A DNA stretch of 27,777 bases from Zetaproteobacteria bacterium (lineage in GTDB: Bacteria > Pseudomonadota > Zetaproteobacteria > Mariprofundales > Mariprofundaceae). Under the pieces are notes generated by a model. The model was given only the letters and a program-made list of their open reading frames with translations, was not told where the DNA came from and ran no database searches. Positions 10,547 to 18,645 of the stretch are shown piece by piece. The stretch spans positions 1 to 27,777 of the forward strand of contig JAJRTX010000250.1 in assembly GCA_021545665.1 (NCBI GenBank), given 5' to 3'. Positions within the stretch are counted from its first letter, which is position 1; each line of letters begins with the position of its first letter. The position numbers and the translations under genes were made by a program.

Positions 10547-11427
10547 CGGGTTCGATTATACTGGATGTGGTTATAGGGCTATTCTTCATCTATTTGCTAT
10601 TAAGCTTGATGTGCAGCGCTCTTCAGGAGTTGCTGGCCTCTCTGATGGGGCTTAGATCAAAGAATCTGCAAAAGGGGATTAATAATCTGCTGGCTGACCC
10701 GGCTATTAGTGACATTGCAGATCGTGTATGTGCTCATCCGTTGATCAGGAAGCTGGCAAAAGAGGGAAAGAAACCATCTTATATTCCAGCCAGGACTTTC
10801 ACTTTGGCCCTGATGGAAACCATTAAAGACCCTGCTTCTGTTGATGGAGCGTTTTCTGAAGCAAAGAAGTCGGTTGAAAAGCTTCCTGAAGGCGATTTAA
10901 AAAAAATCCTTACCGCTTTGGTTTTGGATGCAGGGGGTTCTACAGACAAGGTTCGCACAAATCTTGAAGAGTGGTTTGATGGTTCAATGGACCGTGTATC
11001 CGGCTGGTATAAACGTCAAGCCAAAGTACTTATGTTTGCCATTGCCTTTGGGCTAGCCGCTGCGGTCAATATTGATTCGATTCATGTGGCCAGCAAGCTG
11101 GCCAAAGACCAGAATCTGAGAGAAGCAGTAGTTGCTCAGGCCCAGGCCCATTATGTTGCTAACCAATCAGTTGATCCTTCTGGGTTTAACAAAGATTATA
11201 AAAAGAATATGGACGATTTGAAGAATCTAAAGCTGCCAATTGGATGGAATCAGGAAAGTTCGGAAGCTGATGAAAAACAGTGTTCCTGGCCATTCACAAT
11301 TTTTGGTTGGTTGATAACCGCCCTTTGCGTTTCATTGGGTGCTCCTTTTTGGTTTGATGCACTTGGGAAAGCTTTGAATATTCGAGCTTCTGGTCGAAAA
11401 CCAGATAAAAGCACTGCAATCAAGTGA
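10543..11427 (+). CDS. conserved membrane protein with WFD..MDRVSGWYKR motif, unknown function
   Basis: A 294-aa protein. ATG 10543 is chosen (GGGAG at 10533-10537); a TTG at 10531 is in frame but lacks a ribosome site. Segments: hydrophobic helix about 4-24, then a helical region (SALQELLASLMGLRSKNLQKG) leading to a cytosol-like domain of about 110 residues; the conserved-looking stretch EEWFDGSMDRVSGWYKR (about 142-158); a second hydrophobic segment just after it (about 161-178); and a third near 247-270 (FGWLITALCVSLGAPFWF). From memory, proteins with this WFD-MDRVSGWYKR signature recur as uncharacterised bacterial membrane proteins; I cannot name a function. It is the first long gene of a same-strand cluster with a lipoprotein, a small protein and a patatin, suggesting a shared envelope role. 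Confidence 0.85.
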   Translation: MTGSIILDVVIGLFFIYLLLSLMCSALQELLASLMGLRSKNLQKGINNLLADPAISDIADRVCAHPLIRKLAKEGKKPSYIPARTFTLALMETIKDPASVDGAFSEAKKSVEKLPEGDLKKILTALVLDAGGSTDKVRTNLEEWFDGSMDRVSGWYKRQAKVLMFAIAFGLAAAVNIDSIHVASKLAKDQNLREAVVAQAQAHYVANQSVDPSGFNKDYKKNMDDLKNLKLPIGWNQESSEADEKQCSWPFTIFGWLITALCVSLGAPFWFDALGKALNIRASGRKPDKSTAIK

Positions 11428-11523
11428 ATAACTCAAAGAGATTGGTATTTGATAGTAAAGACATAAAATGACTGAGGGGATTATGATTAATGAAGATAAT
11501 AAAGGCTAAAGGAGTAGTAAATA

Positions 11524-12180
11524 ATGTTTAGCAGATCAAATATTATAAGGGTGGCTGCAATAATTCTATTTGGAATGCTGATGAGTGGCTGTGCAAGCGT
11601 TCCAAAAGATGTTGTTGAGCTATCCTATACGGTCGGACAGGATCTGAACGCAGTTCATTTGTCTTACAGACAGCTGATTCAGACTCATTTTAAAGGCCTA
11701 CGAAAACAGTCAACTGACTTTTTGGATGAAAAATGGACTCCAGTTTATATAGAGAAATATATTAAGAAAGGAAAGTTGGTTGAGAAAGCAACTAATTCTG
11801 ATCCAAAAATGACTCTTCTAGGTGTTCGGCTCTGGGCTGAGGTGGCAATTAAGCAGATCGAAAAAAAGAAAAAGGAATTAATTGACCCCATCAACGATAA
11901 TGAAAAAGAAATTCTTAGTTCTGTTGATGAAGCATTTGCACAACTGATAAGTGCGAACGCTGCGATCACTGCTCATTTAAATAGCATTCGTGAGGTAACT
12001 GAAGTGCAGGACAGGGCATTACAAGCACTGAATGTGAAAGACCTGCGCGACAAGATCAACAATGCTTTAGTTTTCGCCTCAGATAATGCAAATAAAGCCA
12101 TTGAGAAAGTCAATAAAGCAGAGGTCATCATTGATGACTTGGCTAGGAAAAAGGAAGAATTAATAAATAAAGTAAAATAA
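11524..12180 (+). CDS. lipoprotein with helical body, unknown function
   Basis: A 218-aa protein with a typical lipoprotein signal: basic start, hydrophobic stretch, and lipobox LMSGC with the modified Cys at residue 23. Ala follows the Cys, so outer-membrane sorting is expected if the host is a standard Gram-negative. The rest is almost wholly helical and charged with heptad-like spacing (for example QIEKKKKELIDPINDNEKEI and a C-terminal region rich in Lys and Asn), suggesting coiled coils that could reach across the periplasm. The ribosome site AAAGGAG (11508-11514) lies 9 nt before the ATG. An eight-codon ATG-to-TAA frame (11483-11509) ends at this site. No family name is recognised. Confidence 0.85.
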   Translation: MFSRSNIIRVAAIILFGMLMSGCASVPKDVVELSYTVGQDLNAVHLSYRQLIQTHFKGLRKQSTDFLDEKWTPVYIEKYIKKGKLVEKATNSDPKMTLLGVRLWAEVAIKQIEKKKKELIDPINDNEKEILSSVDEAFAQLISANAAITAHLNSIREVTEVQDRALQALNVKDLRDKINNALVFASDNANKAIEKVNKAEVIIDDLARKKEELINKVK

Positions 12181-12195
12181 CAGGAGGGTAACAAG

Positions 12196-12507
12196 ATGAC
12201 TGACCAGGAAGACCTTGAAGCAAAAATGAGGGCTGAATTAGAAGAACAATCCAGAGAGGCAGCCACAGAGACAGATGCGATACTAAATGATGAATTGGTT
12301 GCTCTGAAAAATGCAACAGGAGCTGATTTGGACAGCCTTAAGCCCAAAATAACGGATAAGGTAGTATACGAGAAGCTTATTAGTGCTGTAAAAGAGTCAA
12401 CAGATAAAAACGAATCATTGGCACAATTACAAGATAGATTGAAGACTTTAGGCAAAACGGCCATCAACGTCGGCAAAGAAGCTGTAAAATTACTTAAGGG
12501 CTTTTAA
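12196..12507 (+). CDS. small acidic helical protein, unknown function
   Basis: A 103-aa soluble protein 15 bp after the lipoprotein gene, with a strong ribosome site (AGGAGGGT, 12182-12189). The N-terminal third is Glu-rich (DLEAKMRAELEEQSREAATE). The C-terminal part ends with a basic amphipathic helix (NVGKEAVKLLKGF). There is no signal peptide or membrane segment. The stretch LDSLKPKITDKVVYEKLISA looks like a conserved core but I cannot attach it to a named family. Tight spacing with the lipoprotein gene suggests co-expression, perhaps as a cytosolic partner of the membrane components. Confidence 0.75.
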   Translation: MTDQEDLEAKMRAELEEQSREAATETDAILNDELVALKNATGADLDSLKPKITDKVVYEKLISAVKESTDKNESLAQLQDRLKTLGKTAINVGKEAVKLLKGF

Positions 12508-12792
12508 TACCCAGTAAATGCCTGAAGAATTTTATTTAACGAGCTGTTACATTTGATCTTTGAGTTCGGTGTTCAATCGGGATCAATAGGATCGGCTCGA
12601 TTTTCTAATATTAGCACTGAGGAAGTTTGGCAGGATCTTCTGGCGTCTCCGAATGATTCTGTTTTTGAGTATATTGGAAGCCTTGAACTGGGAGTTTGCT
12701 GGTTGCATTTTGATGTGAGAAATTGTGAACGGATCATGACATATACACTTTGATTCGATATGTATTATTAGAGACTAAAAAGGAGAGATATT
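12508..12792 (+). pseudogene. possible broken small gene between the small protein and the patatin gene
   Basis: ATG at 12518 opens a 12-codon frame (MPEEFYLTSCYI, stop at 12554-12556). From 12553 a second frame runs to 12753 (about 66 codons, beginning IFEFGVQSGSIGSARF) with protein-like composition but no start codon other than TTG and no ribosome site. A single frameshift near 12550 would join them into a protein of about 80 aa. This is suggestive only: neither part is recognised, and the 285-bp gap could instead be non-coding. Confidence 0.25.
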
Positions 12793-13704
12793 ATGACTGT
12801 AAGAAGAGTTTTATCATTGGATGGTGGTGGAATACGAGGAGCCGCAACTGCTCAGTTTTTAAATAGACTGGAAGCATCTCTGGATGGGAAGAGTCTGTTT
12901 GACACGTTTGATCTGTTTGCTGGCACGTCTACAGGAGGAATAATCGCAGGGGTTATTGGGCTATTACAAAAGAGCGGGGCTGAATTGCCTGATCTCTACG
13001 ACTATAAAAATGCTAACAGGATAATGAATAAATCTCTCTGGGATCGCATGGCTGGTTTTGCTCAGGCTGAGCCAAGATATGATGGAACTGGCAAAATTGA
13101 TGTGCTCACCGAATATTTTGGAGATCGAAATCTAAACGAGGCTCAGAAGCCTGTTCTGGTTGTTGCCTATGATGTAGAGAATCGGAAATCCGATGTGTTG
13201 AAGTCCAATGGCGGCAAAGTGGTGAAAGCTGTTGATGCTCTGAATGCTACGAGTGCGGCACCACTGTATTTTCCTACTGCCAAGGTGGCTGGTGATGGTG
13301 AAAAGGTTCGCTGGTTAATCGATGGCGGTGTGATAGCCAACAACCCTGCTATGTGCGCCTATGCAGAAGCCAAAAAGCTTTGGCCAGACGATGAGATTCG
13401 CATGCTTTCAGTTGGAACCGGAAGCATCAATCGACCTATTGATGGTAAAGCATCACAGGACTATGGGGCATTAGGCTGGATCAACCATGATCTAATGGGC
13501 ATTACCATGGATGAGTCGGTTGTTGAATATCAGGCTCAAGTGATCCTGGGTAAAAACTATTTGCGAGTAAACTCTGAATTAATTGGTGTAAAAGATGATA
13601 TGGATGACGTTAGTCAGAAAAATATTGATGACCTGAAAGGGTTAGGTGATAGATGGTTTACTGAATTTGGGGCTGGAGCCAAAGGATTGCTTACAAGGCC
13701 GTGA
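12793..13704 (+). CDS. patatin-like phospholipase
   Basis: A 303-aa serine lipase of the patatin family, which cuts acyl chains from membrane phospholipids using a Ser-Asp dyad. The oxyanion motif DGGGIRG is at residues 10-16, the nucleophile elbow GTSTG at 44-48 (Ser46), and the catalytic Asp in DGG at 177-179. The segment NATSAAPLYFP (151-161) is typical of bacterial patatins such as CBASS CapV and FabD/lysophospholipase-like proteins. No signal peptide is present, so it acts from the cytosol. The ribosome site (AAAAGGAGAG, 12778-12787) is strong. No nucleotide cyclase gene is adjacent, so this is not a standard CBASS operon. In this cluster it is the obvious effector. Confidence 0.93.
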   Translation: MTVRRVLSLDGGGIRGAATAQFLNRLEASLDGKSLFDTFDLFAGTSTGGIIAGVIGLLQKSGAELPDLYDYKNANRIMNKSLWDRMAGFAQAEPRYDGTGKIDVLTEYFGDRNLNEAQKPVLVVAYDVENRKSDVLKSNGGKVVKAVDALNATSAAPLYFPTAKVAGDGEKVRWLIDGGVIANNPAMCAYAEAKKLWPDDEIRMLSVGTGSINRPIDGKASQDYGALGWINHDLMGITMDESVVEYQAQVILGKNYLRVNSELIGVKDDMDDVSQKNIDDLKGLGDRWFTEFGAGAKGLLTRP

Positions 13705-13705
13705 A

Positions 13706-13747
13706 TCAAAAGGAGTGATTATATGTGAAGGGGTGATTCCTTTTTGA
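13706..13747 (+). terminator. hairpin with T-run between patatin and the large membrane protein gene
   Basis: TCAAAAGGA (13706-13714) pairs with TCCTTTTTGA (13738-13747), one T bulged, around a 23-nt loop, starting 2 nt after the patatin stop. It could terminate or attenuate transcription before the 1174-codon gene. The loop contains a ribosome-site-like AAAAGGAG followed by ATG-TGA (13723-13728), a minimal start-stop frame whose flanks resemble the ribosome site of the patatin gene. Confidence 0.45.
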
Positions 13748-13785
13748 AGTAGTAAAGTATTATTGAATTTGGGGAAGGGAGGGAC

Positions 13786-16700
13786 ATGAATTCTAACCAA
13801 TTACCGCTTTCCGGCGGTGTTGCTATTTTCTTTGCGGTGATAGTCAGTTATTTCGTGCTGGATCCGACTGCGCTGGAGGGATTCCGGCCAATTGGTGATA
13901 ACCGGGATATAAAACAGGTACACGGCATGGAAGATGTACAGGCGCGCCTCTGGCAGGATCCATTTGCTGCCGCAGCTCTGCATTCTTCGTCGCAGGAGAA
14001 AGGGCCAGGTCAGATTCGTCTTTCCGGTAAGGCTATTATTACGCCACTTAGAGAAAAGGAATCGCCTGGTTTTGAATTGACGCTCCAGCCTTCTAAATTG
14101 ATAAGTGGGAAGCAGACGGAAGAAACTGAACGACACAGTCTTAAAAAAATCGTTGAAGAAATGGAAGAAGAGGCTAAAGAGGGAGGTGCTAAAGGGGTTA
14201 CTGTAGTGGCAGCAATGGTTTCTGCTGGCCCCTATGCCAAACAGGCTGAAACCAGACTTCGCACGCGTTATGCCATTCTTTCAGCCCTTGGTGCGGAAAA
14301 GTATTTCCCTAAACATGCTGAACATATTGGTTTTGTGAACAACCTTAACAAATCCACTATCGTGCATGATAAAAATCCGTTGCTACTTAATAAATTCGGA
14401 AAAACATGTGAGGAAAAGGATAAAACCGAAGAAACATGTAAGAGAGTCCTTGATCTAAAAGTAGATAAAGAACAACTACCATTTGTAATGCCTTATGAGT
14501 GGTATGAGCGCAAGCAAAAGGAGGAGGAACATATCTTGCTGCTCTGGCTGGATGAGGACGCCTTTCAGCACAAACCGCTGGCTAAGCTGAATCTCCTGTT
14601 TGACTCGTTGGGAGATCACATTTCCAAAGTAAAACTGATTGGTCCATATGGCTCAACAGTACTAAAGGAGATGGTGGGGGAGGCCAGAGAATATAGACAT
14701 GAGTCAAGTAAGTATTTAGAAATACTAAAGAAGAAAGTTGAGGTCTATTCAGCGACGGCAACAGCAGTTGCAAGTGTATTGATTGGAGAGCCCGTAGAGG
14801 GTAAAGAAAATCTTCATACATTTCTTGGGTCAGAGAACAAATCTTATGAATGTGGCAACGTATTTAGATTGTTTAAGCGGACAATTACCACTGATGGAAA
14901 ACTGACCCAGGAAATAGTAAAGGAACTGAGAAAGCGAGTGAACCCCAAAGAGGCTGAAGGGCCGGATTTTCACGTCGCCATTGTTTCCGAATGGGATACT
15001 ACATATGGCAGAGCTTTACCAGATGCCTTTGAAGATGCTCTTGGGGATGCTTTCGGAGATGTGGAAGCATGTCGAAAATGGAAAAACATTAAGAATAAAA
15101 AGTGTAATAAACAAGAATTAGAAATATACGAGGAAAACCATAAGAAAGAAATTGCAGAATATAAGAAAAACCATAAGAAAGAAATTGCGGAATATAAGAA
15201 TAGCCATGTCCATCTTTTCAAATATATGCGTGGAATCGATGGTGCTCTGGCTGCATCGGATTATAACGGTCAGAATAAGAAAAAAGGTGTAGCTGAGTCC
15301 GGAGACAATGATAAGACGACCATTGTTGAACGTCCGGAAGGTCGCAGTCAGAAAGATTACCTTCGTCGACTGTCAGACCAGATTCTTGACATGGATAGGA
15401 GGATGAAATCTACTGAAGATATAAGTATACGCGCCATCGGTGTGTTAGGCAGTGATGTTTATGACAAATTACTGATTCTGAGAGCACTGAGAGGAAAATT
15501 TCCTAACACAATATTTTTTACTACTGATTTAGATGCCAGTTTACTTCACCCGGAAAACTATCCCTGGACAAGGAACCTTATTGTTGCCTCTGGCTTCGGT
15601 TTAAGTGAGGGGCCATATAAGTCGCAAGATGGCGATAACAAAACATGCCAACTAACATCAGGTATGCCCTCTTTCAGAGATAACTATCAAACATCAATCT
15701 TTCAATCAGTCCGCCTATCACTACGACCTCACTGCAATAAAGTCGTTATCAAATCAGACATTTATGAAGTAGGACACAATGGCGCTTTCAACCTGATGAA
15801 ATTTGACAATGACAAGGGAAATAAGAAACCACCCACTTACTTTCTGCTATTCTATTTTATCTTTATTATTGCCTTTTTAGTGTGGTACCAAAGATGGTAT
15901 TTAACAACAAAAAAATATAATAATGAGAAAACAAAAGCATGGGAATATTCTCAGCCGATACTTTTTGCTGTAATTGGTAGCTTGGTTATTTTCCTCTTAG
16001 CTTTCTTTTTAATAAATTACATTGGCATTGCAGCAATATTTATACCATTAGTAATTCAAATCCTCTTTTTACTTTGGCTCACGGATAGTCAGTTCCGAAA
16101 AAGAAGAGTAGGTTGCCAAAAAGAAATGCCATGCAAAAAGGATGTATCTATAGCCTGCGAAAGTGGGTGCTCTTTTTCTTCTTCCTGCCCTGTTTATAAA
16201 CCTTTCTTCATTCAGTCAAGCGGATATAAATTTGTTGCATTTATTATATTTATAGTTCTTTCGCTTGCTGTGATGATATATTTTTCAGGTGAACCCATTT
16301 CATTTACATCAGGTATTAGCATTTGGCCTGCTGAAATTTTACGGATAATCGCTGGAACATTAAGCATAATTCTTTTGTTTAGAGGTAGATTTCTCATAAA
16401 TAAAAATACAGACGAGATCAATAAATGCGATGAATTCTTATTAAGTAAAGAGAAAAATGCTGATGACATTGAGGATAATGAGGATATCCAGAAGATCTGG
16501 ATAATTAATAGGGATAATGATGGTAAAATACAACGTCGTTTAAGAATCGCTTCATTATGGTTGGTGTACTTCATATTGTGTTCCATTATTATTCAGTTCA
16601 ACCCTCCACACGTTCCATTTCGCGGTATTGAGACTTTCTGGTTTGATAAGGTTATTATTATATTCTGCATATTCTCCTATACTTGGTTAATCTTTGCAGT

Positions 16701-17310
16701 CATCGACTCTACAATGCTTTGCAGACGGTTTATCGACCACTTAATCCATATTGATACTAAATGGTCTTTTATGAGAGATTCTGTTCCACCACTGGAATCA
16801 AAGGTTAGTAAAACCAAACAAGAAGATCATGAGAGATGGATTGGAATCAAACGAGAATGCCGTAGGGAATGGAGTGAGATCAAGCTCATTGCCAAGCGAA
16901 CAGAAGGTATAAGCCAGCTAGTCTATTACCCTATTTTTGTGGCTCTTTTACTCATAGCCTCAAGAAGCAACTACTTTGATAACTGGAATCTTCCTGTCGG
17001 ATTGGCATTTGTCATTTCGCTTAGCATATTGCTGGTTATTTGCTGTGCCTTTTTATTGAGGAAAAGTGCCAATAATGCCAAGGCTGCATCCCTGAGAAAA
17101 ATCCGTAGACACAAAGAAGAATTACTAGAAGACGGCCATAAGCTATCTGAAGAGATAATTAAGCGGGTTGAGTATTACGAAAACCAAATTTCATCAATAA
17201 AGGAAGGAGCATTTTTACCGATTACAGAGCAACCATGGGTTCAGGCGGCGACACTGCTGTTTGGAGGTGGTGGTAGCCTCATATTATTTGAAATGATGGC
17301 CTTGGGCTAA
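13786..17310 (+). CDS. large polytopic membrane protein with periplasmic receptor-like domain, unknown function
   Basis: An 1174-aa protein starting after GGGAGGG. Layout: helix about 9-25; a hydrophilic region of about 650 residues, probably periplasmic; then hydrophobic segments near 684-706, 724-765 (two), 813-834, 845-868, 922-942, 955-977, 1045-1062, 1070-1092 and 1150-1172. The large domain has alternating strand/helix patterns such as FHVAIVSEWDTTYGRALP (near 394-411), IRAIGVLGSDVYDKLLIL (near 545) and FFTTDLDASLLHP (near 575), like type-1 periplasmic-binding or receptor folds; this is my reading, not a database match. A loop after the fourth helix holds five Cys (777, 783, 791, 795, 801; CESGCSFSSSCP). 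Composition is visibly A/T-rich. It follows the patatin gene by 81 bp. It may be the sensor of the cluster; no enzyme motif was found. Confidence 0.85.
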   Translation: MNSNQLPLSGGVAIFFAVIVSYFVLDPTALEGFRPIGDNRDIKQVHGMEDVQARLWQDPFAAAALHSSSQEKGPGQIRLSGKAIITPLREKESPGFELTLQPSKLISGKQTEETERHSLKKIVEEMEEEAKEGGAKGVTVVAAMVSAGPYAKQAETRLRTRYAILSALGAEKYFPKHAEHIGFVNNLNKSTIVHDKNPLLLNKFGKTCEEKDKTEETCKRVLDLKVDKEQLPFVMPYEWYERKQKEEEHILLLWLDEDAFQHKPLAKLNLLFDSLGDHISKVKLIGPYGSTVLKEMVGEAREYRHESSKYLEILKKKVEVYSATATAVASVLIGEPVEGKENLHTFLGSENKSYECGNVFRLFKRTITTDGKLTQEIVKELRKRVNPKEAEGPDFHVAIVSEWDTTYGRALPDAFEDALGDAFGDVEACRKWKNIKNKKCNKQELEIYEENHKKEIAEYKKNHKKEIAEYKNSHVHLFKYMRGIDGALAASDYNGQNKKKGVAESGDNDKTTIVERPEGRSQKDYLRRLSDQILDMDRRMKSTEDISIRAIGVLGSDVYDKLLILRALRGKFPNTIFFTTDLDASLLHPENYPWTRNLIVASGFGLSEGPYKSQDGDNKTCQLTSGMPSFRDNYQTSIFQSVRLSLRPHCNKVVIKSDIYEVGHNGAFNLMKFDNDKGNKKPPTYFLLFYFIFIIAFLVWYQRWYLTTKKYNNEKTKAWEYSQPILFAVIGSLVIFLLAFFLINYIGIAAIFIPLVIQILFLLWLTDSQFRKRRVGCQKEMPCKKDVSIACESGCSFSSSCPVYKPFFIQSSGYKFVAFIIFIVLSLAVMIYFSGEPISFTSGISIWPAEILRIIAGTLSIILLFRGRFLINKNTDEINKCDEFLLSKEKNADDIEDNEDIQKIWIINRDNDGKIQRRLRIASLWLVYFILCSIIIQFNPPHVPFRGIETFWFDKVIIIFCIFSYTWLIFAVIDSTMLCRRFIDHLIHIDTKWSFMRDSVPPLESKVSKTKQEDHERWIGIKRECRREWSEIKLIAKRTEGISQLVYYPIFVALLLIASRSNYFDNWNLPVGLAFVISLSILLVICCAFLLRKSANNAKAASLRKIRRHKEELLEDGHKLSEEIIKRVEYYENQISSIKEGAFLPITEQPWVQAATLLFGGGGSLILFEMMALG
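15136..15201 (+). repeat. 33-bp tandem duplication inside the large membrane protein gene
   Basis: Two near-identical 33-bp units (starting 15136 and 15169) encode NHKKEIAEYKK and NHKKEIAEYKN, a charged helical insert at about residues 451-472. The high DNA identity suggests a recent in-frame duplication. Confidence 0.85.
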
Positions 17311-17332
17311 TAAAATAATTTCTCTCAAAGTG

Positions 17333-18526
17333 TTATAATCGGATTGAGATTGATTCGGCAACGCGGCGGGCTTTGGCGCGGGCGGAATCGATGTTCTCGT
17401 CGCGGGCAAGGGTGACGGCCATGCGGCGTTTACCGGATACTTCGGGTTTTCCGAACAGGCGGAGCTGTGTGTCCGGTTCTGCCAGTGCTTGTTCCAGGTT
17501 TTCGAAAGTGACATTGTTAGATTCGCCTTCCACAACAATAGCGCAGGATGCGGATGGGCCGTGTTGTACGATATTGGGGATGGGCAGGCCGAGAATGGCG
17601 CGTACGTGCAGGGCGAATTCGGATAGGTCCTGTGAAATCATGGTCACCATGCCGGTATCATGCGGGCGCGGGCTGACTTCGCTGAAGATGACTTCATCGC
17701 CTTTAATAAACAGTTCTACACCGAACAGACCGTAACCACCCAAGCTGTCTGTCACAGTTTTTGCTGTTTGCTGTGCTGCGTTCAGCGCAGAATCAGACAT
17801 CGGCTGCGGTTGCCATGATTCGCGATAATCGCCGTCGATCTGAATATGACCGACAGGGGCGCAGTAGGATGTGCCGTCCCTGTGACGGATGGTCAGCAAC
17901 GTGATTTCATAATCAAAATCAACAAAGCCCTCAATGATCACCTTACCTTGTCCAGCACGACCACCCTGCTGTGAATAGTTCCAGGCTGTTTCGATATCGG
18001 TTTTACTTTTAATCAGACTCTGGCCTTTGCCTGATGAACTCATCACCGGTTTGACTACGCAGGGCAGATCGATTTCGGCTACGGCATCGAGGAATTCGCC
18101 TTTTGTGTCGGCAAACTGGTAGGGGGATGTTTTTAGGCCCAGTTCTTCGGCAGCCAGTCGCCGGATACCTTCGCGGTTCATGGTCAGCCTGGTGGCGCGG
18201 GCAGTCGGGATAATGTGAAAGCCTTCATTTTCCAGTTCGATCAGCATATCGGTCGCTATTGCCTCGACTTCCGGCACAATCAGCTGTGGCTGTTCCAGTT
18301 CGATAACTAACCGCAAGGCGCAGCCATCAAGCATATCAATCACATGGGCGCGATGTGCCACCTGCATGGCAGGCGCATCCTTATAGCGATCCACAGCGAT
18401 CACTTCGATACCAAAACGTTGCAGCTCAATGACCACTTCCTTCCCCAACTCACCTGCGCCGAGCAGCAGTACGCGGGTTGCGCCAGCTGATAACGGCGTG
18501 CCGATATTAAGGTCTGAATCATCCAT
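17333..18526 (-). CDS. purT: formate-dependent phosphoribosylglycinamide formyltransferase
   Basis: PurT makes formyl-GAR from GAR, formate and ATP in purine synthesis, an alternative to PurN. It is a 397-aa ATP-grasp enzyme. GAGELG (about 23-28) and the following [19 protein letters not shown] form the N-terminal domain; SSSGKGQ at 163-169 is the ATP loop; [14 protein letters not shown] carries metal-binding residues. Similarity to E. coli PurT is evident along the whole length. The start is set at 18526 because GGGGGAG lies just upstream and the N-terminus then matches the family; the frame continues open upstream to 18652 but that would overlap thiI. The gene converges on the large membrane protein gene (22 bp between stops), with no obvious terminator between them. 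Confidence 0.96.
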   Translation of the reverse strand: MDDSDLNIGTPLSAGATRVLLLGAGELGKEVVIELQRFGIEVIAVDRYKDAPAMQVAHRAHVIDMLDGCALRLVIELEQPQLIVPEVEAIATDMLIELENEGFHIIPTARATRLTMNREGIRRLAAEELGLKTSPYQFADTKGEFLDAVAEIDLPCVVKPVMSSSGKGQSLIKSKTDIETAWNYSQQGGRAGQGKVIIEGFVDFDYEITLLTIRHRDGTSYCAPVGHIQIDGDYRESWQPQPMSDSALNAAQQTAKTVTDSLGGYGLFGVELFIKGDEVIFSEVSPRPHDTGMVTMISQDLSEFALHVRAILGLPIPNIVQHGPSASCAIVVEGESNNVTFENLEQALAEPDTQLRLFGKPEVSGKRRMAVTLARDENIDSARAKARRVAESISIRL

Positions 18527-18645
18527 GTTTTTCTCCCCCTGCATTGTAACTCGCAATATATCTTCTTTCCCGAGCATGTGTAGCAGCAGGGTTATGGATT
18601 CAGAGTAAAGCTGCATCCTTGACCGCTTGCAGCTAGCTTCCCGCC

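Noticed and set aside
10543..17310. Cluster as a CBASS system
   Set aside because: The patatin fits a CapV-like effector, but no cyclase motif (GS and DxD) was found in any neighbouring protein.
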